A stretch of 64,000 nucleotides of DNA from Paenibacillus polymyxa (lineage in GTDB: Bacteria; Bacillota; Bacilli; Paenibacillales; Paenibacillaceae): NCBI RefSeq assembly GCF_001719045.1, contig NZ_CP015423.1:4835501-4899500 (forward strand), in the 5' to 3' direction. A program made the translations under genes and the position numbers. The notes beneath the pieces were generated by a model, which searched no databases, had not been told where the DNA came from, and saw nothing but the letters and a program-made list of their open reading frames with translations. Below are positions 35,829-45,150 of this stretch, one piece after another. Numbering within the stretch: position 1 is the first letter of the stretch; every line of letters starts with the position of its first letter.

Positions 35829-36033
35829 TGTCCAGATACGTGTTATGACACCATACACCGTAAAGACGAAGGAGGTCGCTTTTAGCCTGTTTAGGGGCAG
35901 AGGGCGACTTTTATTTTGTATTTTGTCATTTGTTCTAAAAAACAATTGACTATTTTGTTAGCTTAATGTTATTTTTGTTATGTTACTGACGAATCCAGAT
36001 GTTCCCAATCGTGCTTATAGGAGGCTTGTAACG

Positions 36034-38586
36034 ATGGTTAATGTGATAGGGTTGGATGGCTGGAGGTTTAGGGAAGCACAAAGTGATGAGTGGCTCAGCG
36101 CGAAAGTGCCGGGTTGTGTGCATACTGATCTTTTACGACATGGCAAAATTCCTGATCCGTTTATTGGTATGAACGAGATGGAGGTACAGTGGATTGATAA
36201 GCAGGATTGGATATATGAAGCCCATTTTGAGATAAATGCAGATCAGCTTCAATGTCAATGTGTAGAGTTGGTGTTGGAAGGTCTGGACACATACGCGAAT
36301 GTAAAAGTGAATGGCCAATATGTCTTGTCAGCCAATAATATGTTTCGGGTATGGAGACAGGATGTGAAGGCAATTGTTCAGCAAGGGGAAAATCGGCTGG
36401 AAATCAGTTTTCGTTCTCCGATTGCTGAAGATGTACCCAAGCTGGAAAACTTAGGTTATGGACTCCCTGCCCCCAATGATCAGTCCGAGATCGGTGGTTT
36501 GTCCGACAAAAAGGTAAGCGTTTTCGCACGTAAGGCTCCCTACCACTATGGTTGGGACTGGGGACCGAGGCTGGTGACGAGCGGTATCTGGAGAGAGGTC
36601 CGGATCGAGGCGTGGTCCGGTCTAATCGTGAGAGACTTGTTTATTCGACAGGACGAGGTGAATTCGGTAGGGGCTAAACTCATGGCAGTGGTAGAGATCG
36701 AAAATGCAGATGAGATTAGAGATGCCGAGTTGCGTATTTCCGCTGACGGGAAGGTGTGGTCTAAGCCGGTACGGCTGCTGAAGGGGAAGCAGACGGTCGA
36801 GCTGGAGCTGGAGATGAAGAAGCCGAAGCTGTGGTGGTGCCGTGGACTGGGGGAGCCGCATTTATATACGTTTGTGGCCGAATTGGTGGAGCAAGAACAA
36901 GGAGCTGTAATCGCGGAAAAATCAGTAAAAACGGGACTGCGTTCCATCCGTCTTGTACGTGAACGGGATGCAGCAGGAGAGAGCTTTTATTTTGAGCTGA
37001 ACGGAATTCCTGTGTTTGCAAAAGGGGCTAACCATATTCCGAATGACAGCTTTGTCACTGAAGTTACGATGGAACGATATCGGTATGAAATTGCCAGTGC
37101 AGCCGCCTCGAATATGAATATGCTGCGGGTGTGGGGTGGCGGTATTTATGAACAAGACATATTTTATGAGCTTTGTGATGAATACGGTTTGCTCGTGTGG
37201 CAAGATTTTATGTTCGCCTGCAGTATGTACCCGGGGGATGAGGATTTTATGGACAATGTGGCACAGGAAGCCGAGGACAATATTAAGCGGCTGCGTCATC
37301 ATCCCTGCATTGCCTTATGGTGCGGCAACAATGAGATCGATTCTGCATGGGCGCATTATGAAGAGAATGGAGGCTGGGGCTGGAAAAAGGACTACACACC
37401 TGAGCAACGGGAACGCCTATGGAATGATTATGAAACACTCTTTCATCGGATTCTACCGGAGGCGGTACACACCTGGTCTGCGCAGACAGCCTATTGGCCC
37501 TCCTCCCCGCTGATTGACCTGACCAGAGATCGGAACCAGCATGCCCATCGGTCTTCAACTGCAGGTGATATTCACTATTGGGGTGTATGGCACGCGTCTG
37601 AGCCGTTTGAGAATTATCATGTACATGTGGGCCGTTTTATGAGTGAATATGGTTTTCAGTCCTTTCCTGAATACAAGTCTGTTCGTACTTATGCGGAAGA
37701 GAAGGATTTGGAGCTGGAATCTGAGGTGATGCTGGCACATCAGAAGAACGATGCGGGCAATCGTCTGATTAAAGAATATATGGAGCGATACATACGAGAG
37801 CCAAAGGATTTTACATGTTTTCTTCACATGAGCCAAATTTTACAGGCAGAGGCAATGAAAGCAGCTATAGAGGCGCATCGTCGTCACAAGCCCTATTGCA
37901 TGGGAACATTATACTGGCAAATGAATGACTGCTGGCCCGTTGCCTCCTGGTCGAGTATGGACTATTTTGGTCGTTGGAAGGCGCTCCAATATACGGCTAA
38001 GCGCAGCTTTGCTGATGTGCTGTTGAGTGCAACCGATACAGAACAGGGGAATAAGGCCCTGCATCTAGTCAACGATACACTAGAGCCGATATCGGGTACG
38101 CTGCGGCTGACTCTTTTGCATATCCGTAGCAGCCAGGCAATTCATGAAGAGAACGTTAAGGTAAAGCAACCAGCAGGCGGTGCAGGAATTGTACATATAC
38201 TGCCTATCGACAAATGGCTGAGTGGCCTGAACCGTGCGGAGCATATGCGGGTCGCGCGTCTAACGCAGAATGGTGAACAGGTGGCCTCTGGTGAAATTTA
38301 TTTTGCAGACACGAAAGAGATGGATTTACCGCAGGCAAAAATTGAAGTGACAGAGATTCAGGGAAGCGGGGGCAGCAGATTCATGCTGTGTTCGGATGTA
38401 CTTGCTAGGCACGTGTGGCTATCGGCAGAGCAGGAAGGTATTTTCAGCGACAACCATCTGGATCTAGCTCCTGGTATTCCGAAGACAGTGGAATTCTTGG
38501 TCATGCGCAACGGTTCATCAGCATTTGTGACAGCTGCGCCGGGTACATTGACAGTACATTCGTTGGTCAATTGGATACAAGGTTAG
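36034..38586 (+). CDS. GH2 beta-mannosidase
   Basis: An 850-residue intracellular exo-beta-mannosidase. The jelly-roll N-terminus begins GLDGWRFREAQSDEWLSAKV with VPGCVHTDLLRHGKIPDPF, the diagnostic beta-mannosidase start. The (beta/alpha)8 barrel has the acid/base Glu in LWCGNNEIDSAW near residue 434 and the nucleophile Glu in MSEYGFQSFPE near 538. No signal peptide is present. AGGAGG is nine bases before the ATG at 36034; the longer frame from 35980 is not needed. It releases mannose from manno-oligosaccharides and is presumably under the upstream LacI protein. A terminator follows. Confidence 0.93.
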   Translation: MVNVIGLDGWRFREAQSDEWLSAKVPGCVHTDLLRHGKIPDPFIGMNEMEVQWIDKQDWIYEAHFEINADQLQCQCVELVLEGLDTYANVKVNGQYVLSANNMFRVWRQDVKAIVQQGENRLEISFRSPIAEDVPKLENLGYGLPAPNDQSEIGGLSDKKVSVFARKAPYHYGWDWGPRLVTSGIWREVRIEAWSGLIVRDLFIRQDEVNSVGAKLMAVVEIENADEIRDAELRISADGKVWSKPVRLLKGKQTVELELEMKKPKLWWCRGLGEPHLYTFVAELVEQEQGAVIAEKSVKTGLRSIRLVRERDAAGESFYFELNGIPVFAKGANHIPNDSFVTEVTMERYRYEIASAAASNMNMLRVWGGGIYEQDIFYELCDEYGLLVWQDFMFACSMYPGDEDFMDNVAQEAEDNIKRLRHHPCIALWCGNNEIDSAWAHYEENGGWGWKKDYTPEQRERLWNDYETLFHRILPEAVHTWSAQTAYWPSSPLIDLTRDRNQHAHRSSTAGDIHYWGVWHASEPFENYHVHVGRFMSEYGFQSFPEYKSVRTYAEEKDLELESEVMLAHQKNDAGNRLIKEYMERYIREPKDFTCFLHMSQILQAEAMKAAIEAHRRHKPYCMGTLYWQMNDCWPVASWSSMDYFGRWKALQYTAKRSFADVLLSATDTEQGNKALHLVNDTLEPISGTLRLTLLHIRSSQAIHEENVKVKQPAGGAGIVHILPIDKWLSGLNRAEHMRVARLTQNGEQVASGEIYFADTKEMDLPQAKIEVTEIQGSGGSRFMLCSDVLARHVWLSAEQEGIFSDNHLDLAPGIPKTVEFLVMRNGSSAFVTAAPGTLTVHSLVNWIQG

Positions 38587-38596
38587 ACAACAGTAA

Positions 38597-38643
38597 AAGC
38601 TTATCCGTCTTTAAGTAGATGATGGATAAGCTTCTTTTATAAT
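38597..38643 (+). terminator. Terminator after beta-mannosidase
   Basis: AAGCTTATCC (38597-38606) pairs with GGATAAGCTT (38634-38643), followed by CTTTTAT. Confidence 0.7.
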
Positions 38644-38782
38644 ATAAATTTGTTTTATGATATGTAGAGCGTCTTCATAATGTTAATATACATAACAAAA
38701 GAGAACTTGGGAGTTAAGTGATAACAGATCATTTGTAAGAAATCTATTTATTTAGCCTCTAACTGTTGGAATATAAAAAAAG

Positions 38783-39110
38783 CATACGGTCGGCCGAGAA
38801 CTTGTAGAGGAAATCCGTCAGTTGGGCTTTAGCAGGGTGGAGCTGAACTATAACATTACCCGGGAAATGCTAACGACGATTGAACCTATGATTGAGCGGG
38901 GAACAATGGCATATCGAGTGTGCACAATACATTTCCTCATACACCAGATCCGGATTACGGCACGAATTCCGTTCTGCTCGGGTTTGACGATGAAAGCAAG
39001 CGACAACGTGTAATAGAGCTACTGGTGCAATCTGTGGAATATGCGCATCATTATGGGCAAAAGCGGTAATTGTGCATCCCGGACGCCGGATGGCGAATGG
39101 ACGGGGTTAG
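38783..39110 (+). pseudogene. Decayed sugar phosphate isomerase/epimerase (TIM-barrel) gene
   Basis: No start or full frame remains, but three pieces in different frames join into a xylose-isomerase-like TIM-barrel protein. They are VGRELVEEIRQLGFSRVELN (from 38789), then SSVHNTFPHTPDPDYGTNSV and LLVQSVEYAHHYG, then AVIVHPGRRM ending at TAG 39110. The shifts are near 38910 and 39067. The N-terminal strand and the C-terminal half are missing. After it, 39111-39200 shows a short frame that I do not recognise. The gene family often accompanies sugar catabolic operons, such as the mannosidase locus just upstream. Confidence 0.72.
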
Positions 39111-39212
39111 TGACGAAATTTATAATGCCGTTAGCGATATTACGCTAATTCATACTGCCCGAATATTAAAACTACCGGAGCTACGCCTTTACCTGTGAGT
39201 GAAGTCTAAAAC

Positions 39213-39269
39213 ACAGTAAGCATCTATTTTTCGGGGATGAAGTCCATTCCCGGAGAACGGATGTTTTTT
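39213..39269 (+). terminator. Terminator-like hairpin before second DUF1361 gene
   Basis: Nested stems CGGGGATG/CATTCCCGG inside CATC/GATG, followed by seven Ts at about 39264-39270. It could terminate the decayed gene's transcript. Nothing else is visible up to 39396. Confidence 0.5.
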
Positions 39270-39396
39270 TGTGTTCATTGATGCAGAGGTAGAGCGCTTC
39301 CATTGAGCTTGAAGCCATTGTGGTGTACACTGTCCAGAACAGGTGTAAATTGGAACGTCAGGAAGGCAGGACGGTTACAAGGAGGGAAAGACACAT

Positions 39397-40137
39397 ATGT
39401 ATGCCCGTTTAAGATCGTTAAATTATCCACTAAAACTCTATGTTTTTTTAGCACTGGCCTTATGCTCCGTAATCAGTACATTGTGGATCATTAACGTGCG
39501 ACTGCCCTCAGGGGGCCGCCCTTATCTTTTTATTTGGTGGAATATGATGTTGGCCTGGATTCCTATGCTGTTGACGTTACTGCTTGATGTAATGTACAGC
39601 TCGTGGAGGCGGGGAACGAGGACATTTTTACTCTGGGTTACGGGGGCGGCATGGCTTTTCTTTTATCCCAATACACCCTATTTGATCACAGATTTGCTGC
39701 ATGTATTCGCCAGATATCCATTTCTCGGGGAGCAACGTTTCTGGGGCAATCCGTACTTTTGGAATCATGTACTGGGAATGCTGCTGGTAGCCGTACTTGG
39801 CCTGACAATGGGTTTTGTATCGCTCGAATCCGTACGACAGTTGGTACAACGTGCACGTGGTGGGCTTGTTAGTTGGCTGTTTATGCTGGCGGTACTCTTG
39901 TTGAGCAGCCTGGGTATTTACATTGGACGTTTCTTTCGAGGGAACACATGGGATATTGTTTCTGCGCCCTCTCAACTGTATGCACAGGTATCTTCCATAT
40001 GGGCAGACTCCTTGCAACGTACTCATTTTGTGGAGTTTAGTGGGATGCTATTCGTCATTTTGCTCGTCAGCTATGTATCCACGATGTGCGTAGTCTGGAT
40101 GGGGAACAACCGCCAGGACGAATGGCGTCGCTGGTGA
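39397..40137 (+). CDS. DUF1361 multi-pass membrane protein (copy 2)
   Basis: A 246-residue polytopic membrane protein, paralogous to 13618-14328. The shared blocks are WLFFYPNTPYLITDLLH and LGIYIGRFFRGNTWDI, at matching positions. The ATG at 39397 has AAGGAGGG at about 12 bases. Six or more hydrophobic segments are visible. Function unknown. It is followed after 64 bases by ywbE and then a DUF2238 membrane protein, which may form one transcript. Confidence 0.85.
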   Translation: MYARLRSLNYPLKLYVFLALALCSVISTLWIINVRLPSGGRPYLFIWWNMMLAWIPMLLTLLLDVMYSSWRRGTRTFLLWVTGAAWLFFYPNTPYLITDLLHVFARYPFLGEQRFWGNPYFWNHVLGMLLVAVLGLTMGFVSLESVRQLVQRARGGLVSWLFMLAVLLLSSLGIYIGRFFRGNTWDIVSAPSQLYAQVSSIWADSLQRTHFVEFSGMLFVILLVSYVSTMCVVWMGNNRQDEWRRW

Positions 40138-40201
40138 TTTGATTGCAGCTGAGTGGCTGAATATCATCAAAAAATGTAAAATCAAAGGAGGAGTAGCTAC
40201 A

Positions 40202-40405
40202 ATGAACGGACAGAATCGATCCGATATCCGCGCTGGTCTTCAGGTGGATATTGTGCTTAAAAAGGATCAGTCTACTGGTAAGTTGACGCGAGGAACGGTG
40301 AAAGATATTTTGACCAATTCCCCGCGTCATCCGCATGGAATCAAAGTGCGTTTGGCAGACGGACAGGTTGGGCGTGTCAAACATATCGTAACGAACGAAG
40401 GATAG
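40202..40405 (+). CDS. ywbE: YwbE family small protein
   Basis: A 67-residue protein nearly entirely made of the YwbE motif: MNGQNRSDIRAGLQVDIVLK, then DQSTGKLTRGTVKDIL, then SPRHPHGIKVRLADGQVGRV. It resembles a small SH3-like/KOW-like beta-barrel, so nucleic acid binding is conceivable, but the family is uncharacterised. AAAGGAGGAG precedes the ATG at 40202; the frame running back to 40139 overlaps the DUF1361 stop and is not used. Confidence 0.9.
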   Translation: MNGQNRSDIRAGLQVDIVLKKDQSTGKLTRGTVKDILTNSPRHPHGIKVRLADGQVGRVKHIVTNEG

Positions 40406-40429
40406 AGCTTTGGGTGAGGAGGAATGAAG

Positions 40430-41062
40430 ATGAATCAGGCAACGGCATGGTCTAAAAATGATCGCTACCCGCTTGTTTTACTTGTATTGCTGGCGCTTGC
40501 CCTCATTTGGTCTTTAATTCGCCCGGCGGATCATTTTACATGGGTACTGGAAGTTCTCCCGGCAGTTTTGGGAGCTGTGCTGCTGGCGGCTTTGTACCGT
40601 AGATTTCGGTTTACCAATCTGGTATACACCCTAATCTGGCTGCACGCATTGATCCTGATTGTCGGTGGACATTATACCTATGCCGAAATGCCACTGTTCA
40701 ACTGGATTCGGGATACGTTCGGACTGGAGCGCAATTATTATGATCGACTTGGGCATTTTGTACAAGGTTTTGTACCTGCACTCATTGTCAGGGAAGTGCT
40801 GTTGCGTAAAACGGCCTTGGGAAGCGGGAGCTGGCTCACTTTCCTCACGGTTAGTGTGTGTCTTGCGATCAGCGCTGTGTACGAGCTGATTGAGTTTGCT
40901 GTAGCCAAGGCAACCGGAACGGCAGCAGAAGCCTTTTTGGGCACACAGGGAGATGTATGGGATACCCAATGGGATATGCTTCTTGCGTTCATCGGCGCCT
41001 TGACCGCAGTGATTTTGTTGAGTGGGGTACATAACAAGCTACTGAAGCAATTAAGGTATTAG
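40430..41062 (+). CDS. DUF2238 (YjdF-type) membrane protein
   Basis: A 210-residue membrane protein with about six hydrophobic helices. It carries the DUF2238 signature: IVGGHYTYAEMPLFNWIRD, YYDRLGHFVQGFVPALIVRE and GTQGDVWDTQWDM. The conserved His, Asp and Glu residues within or near the membrane hint at a metal or lipid-head-group site, but function is unknown. ATG codons at 40424 and 40430 both follow GAGGAGG; the second has normal spacing. Probably co-transcribed with ywbE, 24 bases upstream. Confidence 0.85.
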   Translation: MNQATAWSKNDRYPLVLLVLLALALIWSLIRPADHFTWVLEVLPAVLGAVLLAALYRRFRFTNLVYTLIWLHALILIVGGHYTYAEMPLFNWIRDTFGLERNYYDRLGHFVQGFVPALIVREVLLRKTALGSGSWLTFLTVSVCLAISAVYELIEFAVAKATGTAAEAFLGTQGDVWDTQWDMLLAFIGALTAVILLSGVHNKLLKQLRY

Positions 41063-41119
41063 CAGAATTTATTTAACCCGCCACTATCATGCTATCTGAA
41101 ATTTCGCTGTTTATGAAGG

Positions 41120-42289
41120 CTACATTCGCGTCATGGGACGGCTGTCGAGGTGTAGGGTTGCTGCGTCCATGTAGCTGTCCAGTAGCCGTTCAAAAATACG
41201 GTCCCATGTCTGCTCCAGGCTGTAGGCTCTACCAGCTCTGGACATAGCATCGCGAAGTGAGGCATCCTCGTACAACAGCTGTACAGCTTTGGCAAAGGCA
41301 GCGGCGTCCCCAGCAGGACACAATAACCCTGTATTTCCATGGATTAGATTATCTTTTACCCCGCCTTCATTGGCACCGACCACAGGTGTACCGCTCGCCA
41401 TAGCCTCCAGTACAACATTGCCGAATGTTTCCGTGGTGGAAGGGAAGAGAAAAACGTCGGCTGCGGCGTAGAGTTCAGCTAATTCCGGCCCTTTCACAAA
41501 ACCAAGCCAGTGGACTGCATGCTCCGGCACCCCTAGATCCGCTGCAGTTTTGACCTTATACAATGGACCACCTCCTGCAATGACCAGCACAGAGGCTGCG
41601 CGGACGTCGTCGGGTAACTGGAGATAGGAATCCAGTAACGTGTCTATCCCCTTTTCCGGTGCAAGCCTGCCTACATACAAAATAACAAATGCATCTGCAT
41701 GAACGCCCCATTTCTTCCAAACTGCATTACGGTCCACCTTTGGTTGGAATCGGTCAGTATCAATGCCTCTACTCCAGATTTCGAGCTGTCCCATTCCTTT
41801 ATTGCGCAACAATTCCATGGTTGATTGAGAAGGGACATATACCCTTTCGCAATGTCTGTGAAACCAGAGCATGTATTTCCATAACGCAGGTTCAAGCCAG
41901 CGAAGCTTGTAATATTCGAGGTATTTATCAAAATGGGTGTGATATGAGGCGACGAGTGGAATATGGTGTTTGGCTGCGTAGCTTGTTCCATACAGGCCAA
42001 GGTTAAATGGAGTAGCGACATGAATCAGATGCGGGGAAAAGGCTGACAGACGCTCGTTGATCTGTTTGGCGTTGGGGATCGCAAGTCTGCATTCCCGGTA
42101 CAATAAAAAGGGAATACTCCGAAATCGCTCTACACCCGGCCCAGAGGGCAGATGATGGTCTGCCTCCGGTGCGAAGACGAGCGTAGATACTCCATGTGTC
42201 TCCAGATAGCCAATCCATCGTTCCAGGGTCAGAGCAGCGCCATTCACGTCAGGCGTATACGTGTCCGTAAATAATGCAACTCGAAGCAT
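41120..42289 (-). CDS. Glycosyltransferase family 4
   Basis: A 389-residue GT-B glycosyltransferase. The N-terminal acceptor domain starts LRVALFTDTYTPDVNGAALT, the pattern seen in diacylglycerol and mannosyl transferases. The C-terminal donor domain has VGRLAPEKGIDTLLDSYLQL and the E-x7-E motif in TTETFGNVVLEAMASGTPVV. It is a soluble or peripheral enzyme; glycolipid or cell-envelope glycan synthesis is the likely role. The ATG at 42289 follows GGAGGAATG. It is downstream of, and on the same strand as, an MFS gene, 93 bases apart. Confidence 0.88.
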   Translation of the reverse strand: MLRVALFTDTYTPDVNGAALTLERWIGYLETHGVSTLVFAPEADHHLPSGPGVERFRSIPFLLYRECRLAIPNAKQINERLSAFSPHLIHVATPFNLGLYGTSYAAKHHIPLVASYHTHFDKYLEYYKLRWLEPALWKYMLWFHRHCERVYVPSQSTMELLRNKGMGQLEIWSRGIDTDRFQPKVDRNAVWKKWGVHADAFVILYVGRLAPEKGIDTLLDSYLQLPDDVRAASVLVIAGGGPLYKVKTAADLGVPEHAVHWLGFVKGPELAELYAAADVFLFPSTTETFGNVVLEAMASGTPVVGANEGGVKDNLIHGNTGLLCPAGDAAAFAKAVQLLYEDASLRDAMSRAGRAYSLEQTWDRIFERLLDSYMDAATLHLDSRPMTRM

Positions 42290-42382
42290 GCCTTCATTCC
42301 TCCTCCGCCATTCTCATTTATCCTATGACGTTCCAGGGGAGTCCGCTTGGAGGCTCCGGCTTTTATTGTGTCATGATTTTGT

Positions 42383-43711
42383 TTACGGGCTTGCCGGGTT
42401 TTGTAAAAGCTGGCCTGCGGACGGGCGCTTTTCTCGGAACATTCTGTAATAGACGAGGGAGGACAAAATATAGAAAACACCTGTCATGCTAAATGTGATA
42501 GCATAGCCCCAGTAGTTTCCATAAGTTGTAACCAAATAGGCTTGTACAGGTCCCATACCTGCGGTGCCTAGCATCCAGGTCGTCTGGAGAATGGAGTTGG
42601 CAATGCCGCGATTTTTATCTGACACACGTTCGACGAGAATGGCGGTTTGCAGCGGATTGGCTGCATTCATTAGCGCTTGCCTGAATAGAAAGCTGATGGA
42701 AGCTATCCATAGCACGTTCGTAAAGCCTGTAATGAGAAGGAAGGGTAGCGAAAGCAGTTGGAAGCCAACTACAGCTCTGACCAGTCCAATCCGGCTGCCG
42801 AGGGTAGGCCCGATCAACATGGAGAGGATGGTCATGAGCTGGCCGAGTGCAATCAGTAAACTCATTGCGCTGAGCGATACGGAGAAGCGGTTCGTAAAAT
42901 ACAAATTAAGATACGGGATGACCAGACCTGAACCTAACCCAAGAAAAAACTGGGCCAGAACAAATTGTCCAATAACCCGGCGATCAGAAGCAGCAGCAGG
43001 CGTCTCCAAGGCAGGGATATCGGATGTACTGTGCGGTGTATGTACTTGTTCTGTTTCTGTTTGAGGTGAAGATTCGGCAGGAGCTGGTGCTTCTAAGGTT
43101 GCCGTAGTTTTTGTGATGAACAATAGAGGAATAAAGGCAGTCAATGTTGCCATTCCTCCAAGGAACAGAGCAACCCGCAGACTGGATAGCGGTGTGATTC
43201 CCCACGTCTGCAGCCCATCTGCGAGTACGCCACCCCCGAAGCTGCCCAGGACTTGAGCTGCCAGTACAAGAGCAGAGTAATAGCTGAATATTTTTAAGCG
43301 CTGGGATTTACTAATGCTTTCCGCTAAAAAAGGCACAGCCAGCACCTGAATAAAGGCGGCGAATACACCTGAGATTACGGCAAATACCAACATGCTTCCG
43401 CTGGTATCTGTAAAGGTACGGGCGAGAAAGGCCAGGCCGCTGAATAACGCGCCGATGACCAGCATATTTTTGCGGCTCGTCCGATCCCCCAAAAATCCGA
43501 CCGGAATGAACAGCAACGCCGTCGCTAGCGCCTGCATGCTGACCACTTGGCCGTTCATATCATCGTCAAAGCCAAGCCCTTGGATATACAGGTTATACAG
43601 TACAGAAAACATTCCTGTACCCATCTGGTACAGCAGATTGGCCATAAAAAACAATCGGATATTACGCGGCCACTTTCGAGGCTCTTCTAACATTTTGCTA
43701 ATCCATGACAC
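42383..43711 (-). CDS. MFS transporter
   Basis: A 442-residue transporter with two six-helix halves joined by a long, Ala/Pro/Glu/Thr-rich cytosolic loop (TLEAPAPAESSPQTETEQVH, about residues 203-222). The MFS signature is VGFLGDRTSRKNMLVIG. A GTG at 43711 (VSWISKMLEEPRKWP) with AGGAGG eight bases upstream is the start; the open frame continues to 43789 without a better site. It precedes the GT4 gene on the same strand. Substrate unknown. Confidence 0.85.
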   Translation of the reverse strand: MSWISKMLEEPRKWPRNIRLFFMANLLYQMGTGMFSVLYNLYIQGLGFDDDMNGQVVSMQALATALLFIPVGFLGDRTSRKNMLVIGALFSGLAFLARTFTDTSGSMLVFAVISGVFAAFIQVLAVPFLAESISKSQRLKIFSYYSALVLAAQVLGSFGGGVLADGLQTWGITPLSSLRVALFLGGMATLTAFIPLLFITKTTATLEAPAPAESSPQTETEQVHTPHSTSDIPALETPAAASDRRVIGQFVLAQFFLGLGSGLVIPYLNLYFTNRFSVSLSAMSLLIALGQLMTILSMLIGPTLGSRIGLVRAVVGFQLLSLPFLLITGFTNVLWIASISFLFRQALMNAANPLQTAILVERVSDKNRGIANSILQTTWMLGTAGMGPVQAYLVTTYGNYWGYAITFSMTGVFYILSSLVYYRMFREKRPSAGQLLQNPASP

Positions 43712-43898
43712 GATGAGTTCCTCCTGTGACGTTGTTGCAAATAAGTTAATACTGTTGATATGTATTCTATCAGGAACTGTACATTTCATAAATATTCCTG
43801 ATCTCCGATTGTTTTGGGTAATAATAAAGCATGGACTTTACATTGAATTTTCATTATAGTAATTCGGTATGAATAAATTTGAAAGGTAAGCAGGAGGG

Positions 43899-44930
43899 AT
43901 GGCTTTGGCTTTTGGAGCACGGGTGTTAAAAACGGGAATCGCAGTGACGCTCGCCCTTTTTCTGAGCACGCTTTTGAACACCCATTCGCCTGTGGGGGCA
44001 GCGATAGCCGCTATTTTTGCCATGCAACCGTCGATATATAGGTCGTGGCGTTATTTTCTGGATCAACTCCAAACAAGCACACTCGGTGCAATCATGGCGT
44101 TGCTGGGCGGAATGGTATTTTCGAATGAGCCGATTGCAGTTGGACTGGTGTGTGTATTGGTACTTATGATATGTCTGAAAATAAATATGGCTGATACGGT
44201 TGGATTGACACTCGTGACCGTTGTTTCTGTAATGGAAGCCTCAGGGGACTGGAAATTTGCGGTGACCCGCTTTGCGCTCACTTTGATTGGGATTGTGTCT
44301 GCTTTTGTCATCAATGTTAGTGTTTTTCCCCCGAAACCGAAAAGGCAGTTTATTAATCAGATTCAAAATGTATTTAACAGCATGTCCTTGCTGCTGCGTA
44401 CTGCCATTTCCGATGAGATTAAGGAGTCTGTCTTCAAAGAGGAAAAAGGAAATCTGGAGGGAGCCATTAAATCGCTGTCGGACAAATATCATTTGTTCGA
44501 GGAAGAGCAGAAGAAGCTCAAGCGCTCCAAGTTTAGTCAAACGAGACAAATGGTAGTATACAAACAAATGCTCGGAAGTTTACACAAAGGATATGAGGTA
44601 CTGGATGCAGTGGAAAGACACTACTTCCAGTCTTTACGGCCAAAAGGAACGGATGCTTTTTTTGACAGTCATCTGGAGCTGCTGATTCGTTTTCACGAGC
44701 ATGCTCTACTGAAATTCGAAGATAAGCTAAAGCCGAATGAGGACGAAAGTGAATTGTTTCAGCAAGCCAACGGCGAATTTATGAAGCATGCGATTACACG
44801 TTTTGACCATTGTCAGGAAGGAATGCTGCGGCTGTCCATTGTGGCTGCGGCGATGTACGACTATGGTCATCAGCTGGAGAGGTTGAGCAGACTGGCCGAT
44901 CATATTCATCCTGTAGAAGAGAGCAGATAG
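43899..44930 (+). CDS. Aromatic acid exporter (ArAE/DUF939) family membrane protein
   Basis: A 343-residue protein. The N-terminal 150 residues hold about five hydrophobic segments with the ArAE_1 pattern (FGARVLKTGIAVTLALFLST, AIAAIFAMQPSIYRSWRYF). The C-terminal 190 residues are helical and charged (LFEEEQKKLKRSKFSQTRQM), probably a cytosolic coiled-coil domain. It resembles B. subtilis YqjA. The ATG at 43899 directly touches AGGAGGG; the TTG two codons later (43905) has more normal spacing and may be the true start. A strong terminator follows. Confidence 0.82.
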   Translation: MALAFGARVLKTGIAVTLALFLSTLLNTHSPVGAAIAAIFAMQPSIYRSWRYFLDQLQTSTLGAIMALLGGMVFSNEPIAVGLVCVLVLMICLKINMADTVGLTLVTVVSVMEASGDWKFAVTRFALTLIGIVSAFVINVSVFPPKPKRQFINQIQNVFNSMSLLLRTAISDEIKESVFKEEKGNLEGAIKSLSDKYHLFEEEQKKLKRSKFSQTRQMVVYKQMLGSLHKGYEVLDAVERHYFQSLRPKGTDAFFDSHLELLIRFHEHALLKFEDKLKPNEDESELFQQANGEFMKHAITRFDHCQEGMLRLSIVAAAMYDYGHQLERLSRLADHIHPVEESR

Positions 44931-44945
44931 GCGAATTTCCTAAAG

Positions 44946-44988
44946 AAAAGCGACCGCATTCATCAATCAGATGGACGGTCGCTTTTTT
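44946..44988 (+). terminator. Terminator after ArAE gene
   Basis: AAAAGCGACCG (44946-44956) pairs with CGGTCGCTTTTTT (44976-44988). Confidence 0.8.
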
Positions 44989-45043
44989 ATGTAATGAATT
45001 CAAGTATGTAAGAACAGGTTAATAGATGGTTGCCAGAACGCAC

Positions 45044-45144
45044 AAAAAAAGCCCGCTGGTTGCGAACAGGGACTGAACTTGCTACAATAGAGGATGCTCT
45101 GTTTTATGGTGAAACCATAAGCGTAAGTTGTGAACTACACTTCT
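45044..45144 (-). ncRNA. Candidate small RNA, about 100 nt, stand-alone
   Basis: On the minus strand, TTGACT (45179-45174), a 17-base spacer and TATAAT (45156-45151) predict a start near 45144. About 100 bases on, GTTCGC (45067-45062) pairs with GCGGGC (45056-45051) around AACCA, followed by seven Ts (45050-45044): an intrinsic terminator. The body folds into TTATGG/CCATAA and AGAG/CTCT hairpins enclosed by AACTT/AAGTT. No minus-strand gene lies downstream, so it is not a leader. There is no convincing ORF inside. I do not recognise it as a known RNA family. Confidence 0.6.
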
Positions 45145-45150
45145 TGTTAC

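Noticed and set aside
45060..45095. tRNA-like 3' end (TTCAGTC loop and terminal CCA) within the small RNA
   Set aside because: The T-arm stem does not pair and the rest of a cloverleaf is absent.
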